This document shows, in pieces, positions 26,399 to 36,159 of a stretch of 64,000 bases of DNA. The stretch comes from Lewinellaceae bacterium SD302 (GTDB lineage: Bacteria; Bacteroidota; Bacteroidia; Chitinophagales; Saprospiraceae). The stretch spans positions 62,001-126,000 of the forward strand of contig PDLQ01000001.1 of assembly GCA_002591745.1 (NCBI GenBank), read 5' to 3'. The notes beneath the pieces are model-generated. The model made no database searches. It saw only the letters and a list, made by a program, of their open reading frames with translations, and was not told the origin of the DNA. The position numbers were made by a program, and so were the translations under genes. Every line of letters starts with the position of its first letter. The stretch's first letter is position 1.

Positions 26399-28294
26399 AT
26401 GCGTTTTTCCCTTGTCCTTTTATTAACACTGTTGGTCATTTCCAGTACCAGCGCCGCCGGCTTCGGTGACCGCTTCAAAGACTGGTTGCCAGACTTTATT
26501 TCCGAATGGTGGTGGCCGGAAACGGAAGAGGTTGCCGGGTCAAGTATCGTTGACGAAGAGCTATACGCCCTCCCCGGTGCTGAAGAGTGGCTGCGCCTCC
26601 CTACGGCCGCCGAAAATAACTTTCAGTTCCACTGGCCCTTGGCCAGTATCGACCCGGGTTCCGACGAAGATCGATTTATTAGGGCCAAAGCCAATACTCT
26701 CGTCTACCAGGACGAGCACGATTTCTTACCCCTTTCAGGGGGTACGCCCGTCCGCCTGATCTTTGGCGAGCGCGGCTATCCATCTTATTTTTCTAATGTT
26801 TTACAGGCTTATTCGCCGGTTACCAGTCTGGAATACGACCCGGACCGTGACCGCGATTTGATTCCGTTGGCCCGCCCCGAAGTCGCTAATGTGCTGTACG
26901 CCCGCGCCCTAGATTTTGATGCCGTGGTAAAGCCCTGGCTGATGGACTTCGCCGAGCTGCCCGTGGTGCTCGTGCTTGAAGGAAACCCTGCTACTTTGCC
27001 AGCCATACCCCCGCAATGGACGGTCATTCAGGCGCTGGAAAATGATCCTTTCTCCCAGATTGCCGCCGCTACGCTCTTGTTCAACACCCCGGATCAGGAT
27101 GATCGCTTGCTTTCTTACCGTACCCCGGCCGCCGAAAATTTTGACCCGATCCAGCTGGAGAAAGTCGACTACCACATTAACCGGGCCATCCGCCGCAGAG
27201 CCACTCCGGGCGCCCAGCTGTTGGTGACGAAAGGCGGCCACATAATTTATCAGAAGACTTACGGTCACCACACTTACAAGAAAGAACAAGAGGTCTTTAC
27301 CTCCGATCAATACGACCTGGCTTCGGTAACCAAAGCAGCCTCCACCAGTCTGGCGGTCATGCTGGCTTACGAAGACGGAAAGATCGACCTGAAAAAGCAG
27401 GTACGTGATTATTTGCCCAAACTCAAACGACGTGCGGCCGGTCGTTATACCATCGAGCAGTTGCTTACCCACCAAACGGGGATGCAGGCCAATCTGCCCC
27501 TTTCCAAGTATCTGGGTAAAAAATACGTCAGTGACGAATTCAAGGGTGACTTTACCATTCAGCTTTCCGAAGATCGTTGGCTGGATGAAGCGGTGCCGGA
27601 AGAGATCATCGACGACCTCAAGTACGTAGATCATACCCGCCGCCGAATTTATCGTTATAGCGATGTCAACTACGTTTTGTTGCAGCTTATCATCGAACGG
27701 CAATATAACCGGTCCATTGCCGACTTCCTCGCCGAACGAGTCTACGTGCCGCTGGGGTTGCAACGCCTGGGTTATCAACCCACCGAGCAGTTTGCTCCCG
27801 AGCAGATCGTGCCGACCAGTCGTGATTACTGGATGCGGGGTGGGGTGATCCGCGGCTACGTACACGACGAAGGCGCGGCCCTGCTGGGTGGTGTTGCCGG
27901 TCACGCAGGATTGTTCGCCACGGCTACTGACCTAGCGCAGCTATTCCAGCTACTGCTCAATAAAGGCACCTATAATGGCGTACGTGTCTTCGAGGAAGAA
28001 ACCGTGGAATTGTTCACGACCCGGTCCCGTTATAATTACCGGGCTCTTGGCTTCGATCGCCTGGCTGGTGGTTATAATAACGTGATCAGAGCCGGGGCTT
28101 CGGAGGCTACTTTCGGCCATACGGGGTTTAGTGGTACCTGTGTTTGGGCTGACCCGGATAACGACCTGGTTTTTGTGTTGCTGACCAATCGTATCCATCC
28201 GGACCCTAACAATAAGCGGTTGGCTAAGCTGGGTACCCGGGCCAGGGTCCACAAGCAGGTGTACCAGAGTTTTTTGCCGGTTTCGGTTAAATAA
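26399..28294 (+). CDS. Exported serine hydrolase, beta-lactamase/class C PBP-like
   Basis: 631 residues with a signal peptide ending SSTSAAG. The C-terminal beta-lactamase domain has SVTK (Ser ~307), YSDVN (~420) and HTG (~574), the three expected active-site motifs. Residues ~130-250 (ANVLYARALDFDAVVKPWLMDFAELPVVLVLEGNP...AAATLLF) resemble the C-terminal part of glycoside hydrolase family 3, which is fused to this domain in some Bacteroidota proteins. The catalytic GH3 part is absent. It is probably a periplasmic esterase or peptidoglycan-related hydrolase. Substrate unknown. A dispersed-motif copy lies inside (26987). Confidence 0.88.
   Translation: MRFSLVLLLTLLVISSTSAAGFGDRFKDWLPDFISEWWWPETEEVAGSSIVDEELYALPGAEEWLRLPTAAENNFQFHWPLASIDPGSDEDRFIRAKANTLVYQDEHDFLPLSGGTPVRLIFGERGYPSYFSNVLQAYSPVTSLEYDPDRDRDLIPLARPEVANVLYARALDFDAVVKPWLMDFAELPVVLVLEGNPATLPAIPPQWTVIQALENDPFSQIAAATLLFNTPDQDDRLLSYRTPAAENFDPIQLEKVDYHINRAIRRRATPGAQLLVTKGGHIIYQKTYGHHTYKKEQEVFTSDQYDLASVTKAASTSLAVMLAYEDGKIDLKKQVRDYLPKLKRRAAGRYTIEQLLTHQTGMQANLPLSKYLGKKYVSDEFKGDFTIQLSEDRWLDEAVPEEIIDDLKYVDHTRRRIYRYSDVNYVLLQLIIERQYNRSIADFLAERVYVPLGLQRLGYQPTEQFAPEQIVPTSRDYWMRGGVIRGYVHDEGAALLGGVAGHAGLFATATDLAQLFQLLLNKGTYNGVRVFEEETVELFTTRSRYNYRALGFDRLAGGYNNVIRAGASEATFGHTGFSGTCVWADPDNDLVFVLLTNRIHPDPNNKRLAKLGTRARVHKQVYQSFLPVSVK
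26987..27004 (+). repeat. Dispersed motif copy 7 (inside serine hydrolase)
   Basis: Reads cctgctactttgccagcc and encodes PATLPA within EGNPATLPAIPPQ, a loop-like segment before the catalytic domain. Confidence 0.75.
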
Positions 28295-28422
28295 AATAGC
28301 AGTATCTTTAGAACTGAGCGGTGTTATTTCTGGCCACTCAAGTTCCTCCTTATTACTTGTTCGTGCTTATTCACCTGGTGCCTTTCGGGAGCGAGGTGAA
28401 CTGGTGCATCCGTTACGTAATA

Positions 28423-29199
28423 ATGAAGAACTATTTGCCGATGCTTAGATCACTGACTTTTTACCCGCTCATTTTGCTGGCCCTCATTACCTCCTGCGGC
28501 CCGAGGCAATTGGTCAAACCCTATAACGCGGAGAAGGCCAAAGCCAAGTATGTTAGGGCCGTTGCCGACGCGGCTAAACCCGAACCCTGGGAGATCAGCA
28601 ATGATTTAATCGCCATTCGAGAAGACAACTCCAGCTTGATCTGGAAGAATTTTGGAGGGGAAGCTCACCTGTTGGTTTCTTCCTGGAAAGGGGATACGAC
28701 CTATTACTTCAATGATTCCATCACGGGGCGTTACAATACCGGGAAATATCCCATCTGGGTAACGGCATCTCCCGAATTACAGGAACAGTGTACCCGACCG
28801 GGCTTTGGAAGAAGAGAAGGATTGGACTTAAGGCTCAAACAACTTTTCGGGATGCCGCCCGGAGTTAATAAAAAGTACTTCGTTTCCTTTTGGGTGAGGC
28901 CGGCCGACCTTTACCGCCCGTGTCCGGATGGAGAGATCGGGGACCGTAGTTGTGGCCTCGCATTTCCGGACTTCGTCTCCGACAACCACAAAAACTGGGT
29001 GAATGAACAGCGTATTGCGTCCTACTACAACATGAAATGGGATGCGAACTACCCCTGGACTGAACTTGGTTATACTTATGACTGGAACCCGGGGAACAAA
29101 CTGCACATCGGTCTAAGTGAATTCATCATTGCGACCAATAGCAATGTGATCGTTAAGCGGGCGTATACCACCGAAGAGTTTTGCGCGATCAGGAAGTAA
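28423..29199 (+). CDS. Putative lipoprotein, unknown function
   Basis: 258 residues from ATG 28423, which puts a lipobox-like LALITSC at residues ~20-26, consistent with a lipoprotein. An earlier GTG at 28321 gives an unlikely leader. The mature part contains Trp/Tyr-rich stretches (SLIWKNFGGEAHLLVSSWKGDTTYYF, RIASYYNMKWDANYPWTELGYTYDWNPGN) and four cysteines. I recognise no family. It follows the serine hydrolase gene on the same strand by 128 bases. Confidence 0.8.
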   Translation: MKNYLPMLRSLTFYPLILLALITSCGPRQLVKPYNAEKAKAKYVRAVADAAKPEPWEISNDLIAIREDNSSLIWKNFGGEAHLLVSSWKGDTTYYFNDSITGRYNTGKYPIWVTASPELQEQCTRPGFGRREGLDLRLKQLFGMPPGVNKKYFVSFWVRPADLYRPCPDGEIGDRSCGLAFPDFVSDNHKNWVNEQRIASYYNMKWDANYPWTELGYTYDWNPGNKLHIGLSEFIIATNSNVIVKRAYTTEEFCAIRK

Positions 29200-29202
29200 T
29201 GC

Positions 29203-30534
29203 TCAAAGTTTGGTTAATGCAAGACTACTTAATTGCACGTCTTCAAAAATGATGGCGTATTGCCCGCTTTTAAGACTGGTATAACCAATTTCATTAAAGC
29301 CGTTCCGAAGAGAGAAACTATGCACCTTGCGGCCGTTCATGTCCACGATCGTGGCCCTGGTGGCCGTTTTGGTCAGTCCACTCATTCGGAGTTGTAGCTC
29401 ACCACTTTGCCGCCACGTCAGGCTAGCCGTGAGTACGGTCGTGGGTGGGCTGATGATCCAATTACTGCGGAAAACGTGACCGTCGGCGTCCGTTGTCTCG
29501 ATGCGGTAGAAATAGGCCGCTTGCCGGCTTTCAGCGGGTCGGTGGTGGAGGAAACGACCAGCCAGTTTTTGTTGCTCGGAGCGACGTTCCAGCAGTAATA
29601 ATTCAGTTTGATCAACACCGCCGTACAGCCGGATTTCTTCCAGGCCGTTACCCGATATCTCGTAACTGATCACGGTTTCCCCGCCTTCTGAACCGCTCAG
29701 GTCGGCGGTAATTCCGGCTACGGGTAAAGTCGCATCAGCTTCCACGCACCAGCAAAGCGCATCTCGCATCAGCTGGCGAAAATCGTTATCCGGGTCGGTA
29801 TAGTTGAACTGCCCGTGCCCCAGGGCACTGTAGTAGGAACGCCCGCCTTCGGCAAAGGTCTGGTACCAGCTGATCGGCCGGGCTGCGTCGTAGCTTTCCG
29901 GCCCGGTTTCGCGAACGCGCAGCGTCTCTACGATATTGGGGTCCAGTTGCCCGCCGTTGAGTTCCCAGTAATAATATTCCTCTGGCTTTTCCCAGGGGTT
30001 AGGCAGATTGACGGTTGAGGGGTGGCTACCGATCACGTCCATGGTGCCCGGGTAATTGTTGGCGGTATGGTTCGGTCCGCTTTGTACGATGCCGCCCACG
30101 AGTTGGTTATAAAACGGCCAGCTTTGATTGCGGTAAGTATCGGTAGCCGCGTGGATGCCAAGGAAGGCCCCGCCGGCGGCCATGTACGCCTCTACGTTAT
30201 CACGTTGGGTTTGATCCAATAGATTGTTTCCGCTGGTGTTGGAAAAGATGATCACTTCGTAGCCCAGTAAAGTATTCAGGTCGTCAAAAACGTTGGCGTT
30301 CTGGGAGTTGACAACCGTGAAATTTTCAGTTGTACCAATTTCGCTGAACATGGTATTGCTCACGTTTCTGGTTCCATGGTCAAAACCATTGGTCTTGGTA
30401 AAATGCAAAATCTGGAAAGCATTTGCCCCGCCACAACTTATGTTTTGAGCGGAAAGGGAGCTGCAGCAAACAATCAGCAACACCAGGGATAAGAGCAATG
30501 TCCGTTGGTGTCTTGGGAGGATTTGGACTAACAA
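29203..30534 (-). CDS. Secreted ThuA-like domain protein
   Basis: 443 residues if the TTG at 30534 is used. No ATG precedes the signal peptide (LLLSLVLLIVCCSSLSAQ). Residues ~35-245 match ThuA/glutamine-amidotransferase-like domains: FQILHFTKTNGFDHGTRNVSN, GYEVIIFSNTSGNNLLDQ, AYMAAGGAFLGIHAATDTYRNQSWPFYNQLVGGIV, ALGHGQFNYTDPDNDFRQL. The C-terminal ~80 residues (RATIVDMNGRKVHSFSLRNGFNEIGYTSLKSGQYAIIF) look like a T9SS type A sorting domain lacking a clear PNP start. ThuA proteins act in sugar (trehalose-like) oxidation. Substrate not predictable. The TTG lies inside a dispersed-motif copy. Confidence 0.85.
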   Translation of the reverse strand: MLVQILPRHQRTLLLSLVLLIVCCSSLSAQNISCGGANAFQILHFTKTNGFDHGTRNVSNTMFSEIGTTENFTVVNSQNANVFDDLNTLLGYEVIIFSNTSGNNLLDQTQRDNVEAYMAAGGAFLGIHAATDTYRNQSWPFYNQLVGGIVQSGPNHTANNYPGTMDVIGSHPSTVNLPNPWEKPEEYYYWELNGGQLDPNIVETLRVRETGPESYDAARPISWYQTFAEGGRSYYSALGHGQFNYTDPDNDFRQLMRDALCWCVEADATLPVAGITADLSGSEGGETVISYEISGNGLEEIRLYGGVDQTELLLLERRSEQQKLAGRFLHHRPAESRQAAYFYRIETTDADGHVFRSNWIISPPTTVLTASLTWRQSGELQLRMSGLTKTATRATIVDMNGRKVHSFSLRNGFNEIGYTSLKSGQYAIIFEDVQLSSLALTKL

Positions 30535-30544
30535 AGTAGCAAAG
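30525..30544 (-). repeat. Dispersed motif copy 8 (at ThuA-like start)
   Basis: Reverse strand reads ctttgctactttgttagtcc. The TTG used as start codon is the last three bases of the core. Confidence 0.75.
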
Positions 30545-30703
30545 TTTGCGGGGTATAGTCGGCGAGATCAAATTATTGATGACCGATCTCACAAGATAAG
30601 TATTCTTTACAAACGTCGGTTGGCAAACCGGAGCGTGATATACTACGGAAGAAATTCCTCTAAGGAGCCTGTTGGCTTACTTTGAGGCTGGCAAATTATA
30701 AAT

Positions 30704-30746
30704 CTTGCTACTTTAGCTCGCCATAAGCACTGCTACTTTGTTAGCC
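30704..30746 (+). repeat. Dispersed motif copies 9 (degenerate) and 10, tandem
   Basis: cttgctactttagctcgcc at 30704-30722 and actgctactttgttagcc at 30729-30746. A still weaker relative, ggcttactttgaggctgg, starts at 30674. They lie 36-80 bases upstream of the M14 peptidase gene. Confidence 0.7.
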
Positions 30747-30781
30747 GGAAAATCAAAAGTCCAGCCATAACCATAACACGC

Positions 30782-33412
30782 ATGACCAGATCCGTACTTT
30801 TTGTCTTTTTAATGACCGCCACCGCTGTCCTCTTCGCCCAGAGTAGCCCCCGGGACCGCTTTCAGTTTGCCCAACAATCGACCGAACTAAAAAGCCCCGC
30901 CGATTTTCTCGGTTACGAACTGGGGGATCGGTTCACGGAATACGAGCGCAGTGTCGACTACTTCCAATACCTGGCCGCGAATAGCGATCGTATTCACCTG
31001 GAGGAGTATGGCCGTACCTACGAAGACCGACCGTTGCTACTACTTACGGTGAGTAGTGAGGGAAATATGGCCCGCCGGGAGGAGATTCGGGATCGCCACG
31101 CGGCCATGACCAACGCTTATCGCCTGGGTAAGGGTGATCAGGATGCTTTTTTAAATGAACCGGTGGTGACCTCCTTCAGCTACAACATTCACGGTAACGA
31201 AGCCAGTGGCACCGAGGCTGCCCAACAGGTAGCTTACGAACTGGCCGCGAGCAATGATCCGGCACTATTGAATGCATTGGAGGAATCCGTAATCCTGCTT
31301 TTCGTTTGCATTAATCCCGATGGCCGTAACCGCTACGTTTCCTGGTACAATACAGTTTCCCGCGCCACCGGTGGTCAAGAACCGGCCGATCTGGAGCACC
31401 ATGCACCCTGGCCCAATGGCAGGACCAACCATTACTGGTTTGATCTGAATCGCGATTGGGTATGGGGCGTCCACCCGGAAAGCAGGGGGCATACCCGCGC
31501 CTATCAGCAATGGATGCCGCAAGTACACGCAGATTACCATGAGCAGGGTTATGACGCCAATTATTTTACCATGCCCGGCACCACCCCCCGTAACCAGCTT
31601 TTGCCAGACCTGTACGAGGGCTGGACGGATACTTTCGGCATGGCCAATGTCCGTGCCTTCGACGAACATGCGATCACTTACTTCACCCGCGATCGGTTCG
31701 ATTTTTACTACCCCAGCTACGGTAGCAGCTACCCAAGCGTAATGGGAGCCGTAGGCATGTTGACCGAACAGGGCGGTATCGCCGCCGGTCTGGCCGTAGA
31801 AACCGAAGATGGTTATATCCTGACTTTACGTCAACGCATCTTTGATCACTACCTGACCAGTTTGGCTACCATCAAAGCTGCGGCCCGTAACCGCAGAGCA
31901 CTGCTTCAATACAGCCTGGAGGCCTGGGATCCGATGGCCAGTAAAGCCCCGGCCAACGCTTACCTGATCGAAAATGACGGCAGCGAATTTTTGCGGGACT
32001 TTATCGATGCCATGCTGCTCAACGGAGTGGAAATGGAGGTAACCACCGAACGACTAAAAGCCAAAGCAGAGGGCTTTCGTAGCGGAGAAACTGAAGACCG
32101 CAGTTTTGCCGCCGGCAGCATCATTATTCCGACCGAACAGGCCCGCCACCTCTTCGTAAATAGTTTGCTGGGGCGTAATCTGGTCATCGAGGACAGTGTA
32201 ATGTACGATATGGCAACCTGGAGCGCGCCGCTGGCTTATAACCTGGAAGCATATACCCTCAACGGCACCATCCAGGTAGACACCGAGCCGCTGCAGGAAA
32301 ATCCATTCCGTTACGCAGGGTTAGTGATGAATGGCACGGGGGGTAATCCGCTCTACGCCGCCGTAATTGACAATCGACAGCGTAATACGCCAAGGGCACT
32401 GGCTGCGATCTGGGAAACCGGTCTGAGGGTACGTGCTGCCCACGAGCCATTCGTTAGTCAGGAAGGCACTGCTTTTGCCACCGGCAGTCTCATCATCATG
32501 GCCGGCCGCAACCTGGAAAAGCAAAAAGAACTACCCGAGCTGTTGAATATGATCGCCGCTGAAACCGGCGTGACGATCCATACTTTTGCCTCCGGCCGGA
32601 TGGCCGAGGGGATGGATTTAGGCAGCACCCGCAATGTACCCCTGAAAAAACCCAGGGTAGCCCTGTTGGTGGAACCGCCTTTCAATACCTACACCAGCGG
32701 TCAGCTATATTTTCTCTTTGACCAGGAAGTAAGGCTTCCCGTAGAGCGGATTCGGATCAGCAAATTGCAGCAAACTTCGCTACCCAAATTTGGCAGCCGC
32801 TACGGTTACGCCGATCTGAATGACTATGATGTATTGATCCTGCCGGGGGCCAACCGCCTCACCGAGGTTTTCAAAGAAAAAGCATTAGCGGAACTGACGG
32901 AGTGGATTCGCCGGGGAGGTACGGTCGTCGCCCTGGAAAATAGTGCCCTTTTCTTCACCAAAGAGGGCAAAATTACTGACCTGCCGGTAAAAAGTCTTCC
33001 CCGTGATCGTGATTCCAGTGCTATGGTCGTTGCCTACGCTGACCGGGAAGACTACCGGGGTAAGCGTAACATTCCCGGCTCGGCCCTGCGGAGTACGATT
33101 GACCAAACCCATCCGTTGGCCTTTGGGGTGAAACCAGAAGTATTTACCCTCAAATTCGGTACTAAAGCCTTAACGCCGAACCTCAACTTGCAGACCGTTG
33201 GCCGCTATCTGGAAGACCCTGATAAATTGCTAACCGCCGGTTATGCGGCTAAAGAAAACCTGGATGTACTGGCAGGGAATACCTGGGCGGGGGTGCAACC
33301 GTTTGGACGGGGTAAGATCGTCTACCTGTTGGATAACCCACATTACCGCATGTTCTGGCGGGGGGCAAGTCGGATGGTGGTAAACGGAGTTATGTGGGTG
33401 CCGGGCTTTTAG
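30782..33412 (+). CDS. Secreted M14 zinc carboxypeptidase
   Basis: 876 residues with signal peptide ending AVLFAQ. The M14 zinc site begins with NIHGNEASGTEA (His/Glu near residue 137). FVCINPDGRNRYVSW and FDLNRDWVWGVHPESRGHTRAYQQWMPQVHADYHEQGYDANYF supply the substrate-binding and third-ligand region. Residues ~590-876 contain a glutamine-amidotransferase-like fold (DLNDYDVLILPGANRLTEVF...ELTEWIRRGGTVVALENS), common in this secreted peptidase type. It probably degrades extracellular peptides. No sorting domain is visible, so it is likely periplasmic or Sec-exported. Confidence 0.92.
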   Translation: MTRSVLFVFLMTATAVLFAQSSPRDRFQFAQQSTELKSPADFLGYELGDRFTEYERSVDYFQYLAANSDRIHLEEYGRTYEDRPLLLLTVSSEGNMARREEIRDRHAAMTNAYRLGKGDQDAFLNEPVVTSFSYNIHGNEASGTEAAQQVAYELAASNDPALLNALEESVILLFVCINPDGRNRYVSWYNTVSRATGGQEPADLEHHAPWPNGRTNHYWFDLNRDWVWGVHPESRGHTRAYQQWMPQVHADYHEQGYDANYFTMPGTTPRNQLLPDLYEGWTDTFGMANVRAFDEHAITYFTRDRFDFYYPSYGSSYPSVMGAVGMLTEQGGIAAGLAVETEDGYILTLRQRIFDHYLTSLATIKAAARNRRALLQYSLEAWDPMASKAPANAYLIENDGSEFLRDFIDAMLLNGVEMEVTTERLKAKAEGFRSGETEDRSFAAGSIIIPTEQARHLFVNSLLGRNLVIEDSVMYDMATWSAPLAYNLEAYTLNGTIQVDTEPLQENPFRYAGLVMNGTGGNPLYAAVIDNRQRNTPRALAAIWETGLRVRAAHEPFVSQEGTAFATGSLIIMAGRNLEKQKELPELLNMIAAETGVTIHTFASGRMAEGMDLGSTRNVPLKKPRVALLVEPPFNTYTSGQLYFLFDQEVRLPVERIRISKLQQTSLPKFGSRYGYADLNDYDVLILPGANRLTEVFKEKALAELTEWIRRGGTVVALENSALFFTKEGKITDLPVKSLPRDRDSSAMVVAYADREDYRGKRNIPGSALRSTIDQTHPLAFGVKPEVFTLKFGTKALTPNLNLQTVGRYLEDPDKLLTAGYAAKENLDVLAGNTWAGVQPFGRGKIVYLLDNPHYRMFWRGASRMVVNGVMWVPGF

Positions 33413-33469
33413 AAGAACTGTGCGCTTTTGAAAGTCGTTTAGCTAATTGCAAAAGCGAAGATCATTTTT

Positions 33470-34327
33470 CTAAAAAATCGCCATTTGCTGCTCATCAGTC
33501 AACACCTTCGGTCGTTTATGCTGAAGAATGCTCGGCTGATCGCTGTCTGGCAATAAGCGCTTGACAATGCGAAGACGGTGGGTGTACTTGCCAAGATCGT
33601 AGTTGAAGATGCCGTAGTGGTCGATAGCGTCGATGCGGACGCGGTCATCTACGTGGATGATGCGGCTGTCGGGAAGCAGGAGACCGACGTGGTTGATGTT
33701 GCCTTTGCTATCGTCGAAGAAAGCGAGGTCGGCGGCTTGGCACTGGACGATGAAGTCTACGGAACGGCCGCAGTTCACCTGGGCTTCGGCGGTACGGGGA
33801 AGTTGAATGTTGACAATACGGGCCACCAATTGGATCAGGGCCGCCGCGTCGATACCCGTTGGTGTACGGCCACCGGTCAAGTGGGGCACGAAGAGCATTC
33901 GCCGGGCCAGTTTCAGCATCAGCTCGCCTTCGGTACGAATGTCGCGACTCATCACGGCTTGGCCGGAGTAAGTATAGCGCCCGCCGCCAAGGCTGAGGTG
34001 CATGCCGTCGAAATCCGGCAAACGACTACCGAGGGTTACCTGGATTCCGTTGCGATCGCCCAGGATGGGGGAGAAGAGGTCCAGGGCAAAAGCCGGGTTG
34101 TTTTTTTGTTGCAGGAAAGTCAGTTCGTCCACGAATGCGATCTGATTACTACGTACGTAACCTTCAAAACCATCTTCGGCGCACTGTACTCTCGACCATG
34201 TTTTACCGTAACTGATCACGCGTAGCGGCTCCCCCAGTAATATCTGACTGAGCAATTCCGCGTTTTCCTTTGCTTTGGCGCGTAACGCGACGGCGGTGAA
34301 GCGCCCGATGGCGTAGTGTGAATCCAT
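33470..34327 (-). CDS. NlpC/P60-like protein with SH3 domain, catalytic Cys replaced
   Basis: 285 residues from ATG 34327 (MDSHYAIGRFTAVALRAKAKENAELLSQ). An SH3b-like domain covers residues ~1-75. The NlpC/P60 fold has LTGGRTPTGIDAAALIQLVARI at ~163-184, where the catalytic cysteine of the usual GxDCSG is alanine (codons GAC GCG GCG). The later NINHVGLLLPDSRIIHVDDRVRIDAID keeps the histidine. It lacks a signal peptide. It may be an inactive cell-wall-binding relative of dipeptidyl-peptidase VI-type enzymes. The frame is otherwise intact, so it is not an obvious pseudogene. Confidence 0.85.
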   Translation of the reverse strand: MDSHYAIGRFTAVALRAKAKENAELLSQILLGEPLRVISYGKTWSRVQCAEDGFEGYVRSNQIAFVDELTFLQQKNNPAFALDLFSPILGDRNGIQVTLGSRLPDFDGMHLSLGGGRYTYSGQAVMSRDIRTEGELMLKLARRMLFVPHLTGGRTPTGIDAAALIQLVARIVNIQLPRTAEAQVNCGRSVDFIVQCQAADLAFFDDSKGNINHVGLLLPDSRIIHVDDRVRIDAIDHYGIFNYDLGKYTHRLRIVKRLLPDSDQPSILQHKRPKVLTDEQQMAIF

Positions 34328-34487
34328 TAACGGCAAGATAATAAGGATAATTGATTTTCCGTTTGTGCAGGAGTAGCGCTACTTTCGCATCTCGTTAGTC
34401 GTTATGGTAGTATAACAGTACTGAAGTAAGCCAGAACTACTATCATGTATCACCAGGCTACCGGACTACGTATTCTAATTTCCCCCG

Positions 34488-35552
34488 ATGAAAAGACTTT
34501 TTCCCCTCTTCCTTCTCCTAAGCCTCCTCTTCACCTCGGCCACCGCTCAGGATCAGCATTTTACTCAGTATTTTGCTTCTCCGCTGACCTTGAACCCGGC
34601 CTTGACGGGACTTTACGAAGGTCGCTACCGTGTTTCTTTTATTTATCGCGACCAGTGGCGAAAGGCACTGGAAAATCCTTACAGCACCTTTTCCGGGGCG
34701 GCTGATTTTCGCTACTTTGTCAATCCCAGAAAGCGGCAATACAAGGATGCTTTCGGGGTGGGGGTGCTCTTTTATAGTGACCGCGTGGCGGAACTCAACT
34801 ACAGCACCAACCAGATCATGTTCTCCGGCGCTTATCATAAAAGCCTGAGCAAAGACAATACCCAAACACTAAGTCTTGGTGTGCAATTCGGTATTGCTCA
34901 GCGTAACGTGAGCTACGATCAATTGACGTTCGAGGATGAATTCAATGGCACCACTGGCTTCGACGAAGGAGCTACCGGAGAACTGTTTCCCGAAAACAAT
35001 TTTGCTTTTGGCGACTACCAGGTCGGACTGAATTACAGTTCCGTGCCCCGTAAGGGAATGGCCCTTTACGCCGGAGCATCTATGCATCACATCACCGAAC
35101 CCGAGCAAAGTTTTTATTTCGAACTGACGCGTGACGAAGAGGTACAGGTGACCAACAAGCTTTTCCGGAAGTACAGCGGTTACCTCAGTCTACGCATTCC
35201 ACTGAGCCGTGATGTACAGTTCAGCCCACGGGTACTGCTTTACTCACAGGGGCCTCACCTGGCCATGACCACGGGCAGCAATCTGCGTTTTTTAGTAAAT
35301 GACGTCAATGGCGCTGCTATTCACGTAGGTGGTTGGGTACGGCCGGTACAAAACGACGATAGTAAATTCAGTATGGATAGTGCCATTGCATTCTTTGGCG
35401 TCGAGTACAGTAATTTCCTTCTGGGTTTATCTTACGATATCGGACTCAACCAATTGAACACCGACCGCCGCCACCAAGGGGCATTTGAACTCAGCGTTGC
35501 TTATCTTGGCCAATCTGATGACGACGAGGCAGTCCCTTGCCCCAAGTTTTAG
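34488..35552 (+). CDS. PorP/SprF family T9SS membrane protein
   Basis: 354 residues with signal peptide ending TSATAQ. The family signature opens directly after it (DQHFTQYFASPLTLNPALTGLYEGRYRVSFIYRDQWRKAL), then repeated membrane-strand segments and the ending FELSVAYLG. SprF/PorP proteins are outer-membrane components needed for secretion of particular T9SS cargo, often type B proteins such as SprB. Usually these genes sit beside their cargo. Here none is adjacent. Confidence 0.92.
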   Translation: MKRLFPLFLLLSLLFTSATAQDQHFTQYFASPLTLNPALTGLYEGRYRVSFIYRDQWRKALENPYSTFSGAADFRYFVNPRKRQYKDAFGVGVLFYSDRVAELNYSTNQIMFSGAYHKSLSKDNTQTLSLGVQFGIAQRNVSYDQLTFEDEFNGTTGFDEGATGELFPENNFAFGDYQVGLNYSSVPRKGMALYAGASMHHITEPEQSFYFELTRDEEVQVTNKLFRKYSGYLSLRIPLSRDVQFSPRVLLYSQGPHLAMTTGSNLRFLVNDVNGAAIHVGGWVRPVQNDDSKFSMDSAIAFFGVEYSNFLLGLSYDIGLNQLNTDRRHQGAFELSVAYLGQSDDDEAVPCPKF

Positions 35553-35603
35553 AATAGAATTTCCCGACTTTTTTAGCCTAGCAAACAATCACATTTTCCA
35601 GTT

Positions 35604-36143
35604 ATGAAATCGACCTTACTCTCACTTTTCCTGCTCTTATTGGCTGGCAACCTTTCTGCTCAATCCAAGTTTAAAAAGCCAGCTATTAAGTGGTATACCT
35701 GGACTGAAGCCATTGCTCAGATGGAAAAGGACGATGAACCAAAGAAAATCATGGTCGATCTCTATACAGAGTGGTGCGGCTACTGCAAAAAAATGGATCG
35801 AGAGACTTTTACCGATCCGGTGGTGGTCAAATACGTCAACGAGCACTTTTACCCCGTCAAATTCGACGCCGAGCAGAAAGGAAGCCTCATATATGCCAAA
35901 CACACTTTCAAATACGACCCGGACAAGGGCCGCCGAGGTGTACACGCCCTGGCCTTTGCCCTCACCGATGGACGGATGTCATACCCGAGTATGGTCTATC
36001 TGGACGAAAATCAAAAAAGAATCGCTATCAGTCCTGGGTTTAAACCCGGTGATAGCTTTATGACCGAACTGCGCTATTTCGGCGATAATCATTATAAGGT
36101 GATCGGCTACGAGGAGTATAAGAAAAAGGCCGGCCGCCGATAA
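35604..36143 (+). CDS. Exported thioredoxin-like protein
   Basis: 179 residues with signal peptide ending NLSAQ. The active site is WCGYC (residues ~56-60) in IMVDLYTEWCGYCKKMDRETF. SYPSMVYLDENQKRIAISPGFKPG supplies the cis-Pro region. It is probably a periplasmic disulfide reductase/isomerase. It follows the PorP/SprF gene by 51 bases on the same strand, so it may be cotranscribed and help fold secreted proteins. Confidence 0.9.
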   Translation: MKSTLLSLFLLLLAGNLSAQSKFKKPAIKWYTWTEAIAQMEKDDEPKKIMVDLYTEWCGYCKKMDRETFTDPVVVKYVNEHFYPVKFDAEQKGSLIYAKHTFKYDPDKGRRGVHALAFALTDGRMSYPSMVYLDENQKRIAISPGFKPGDSFMTELRYFGDNHYKVIGYEEYKKKAGRR

Positions 36144-36159
36144 ATCCCAAGGTTTAGCC

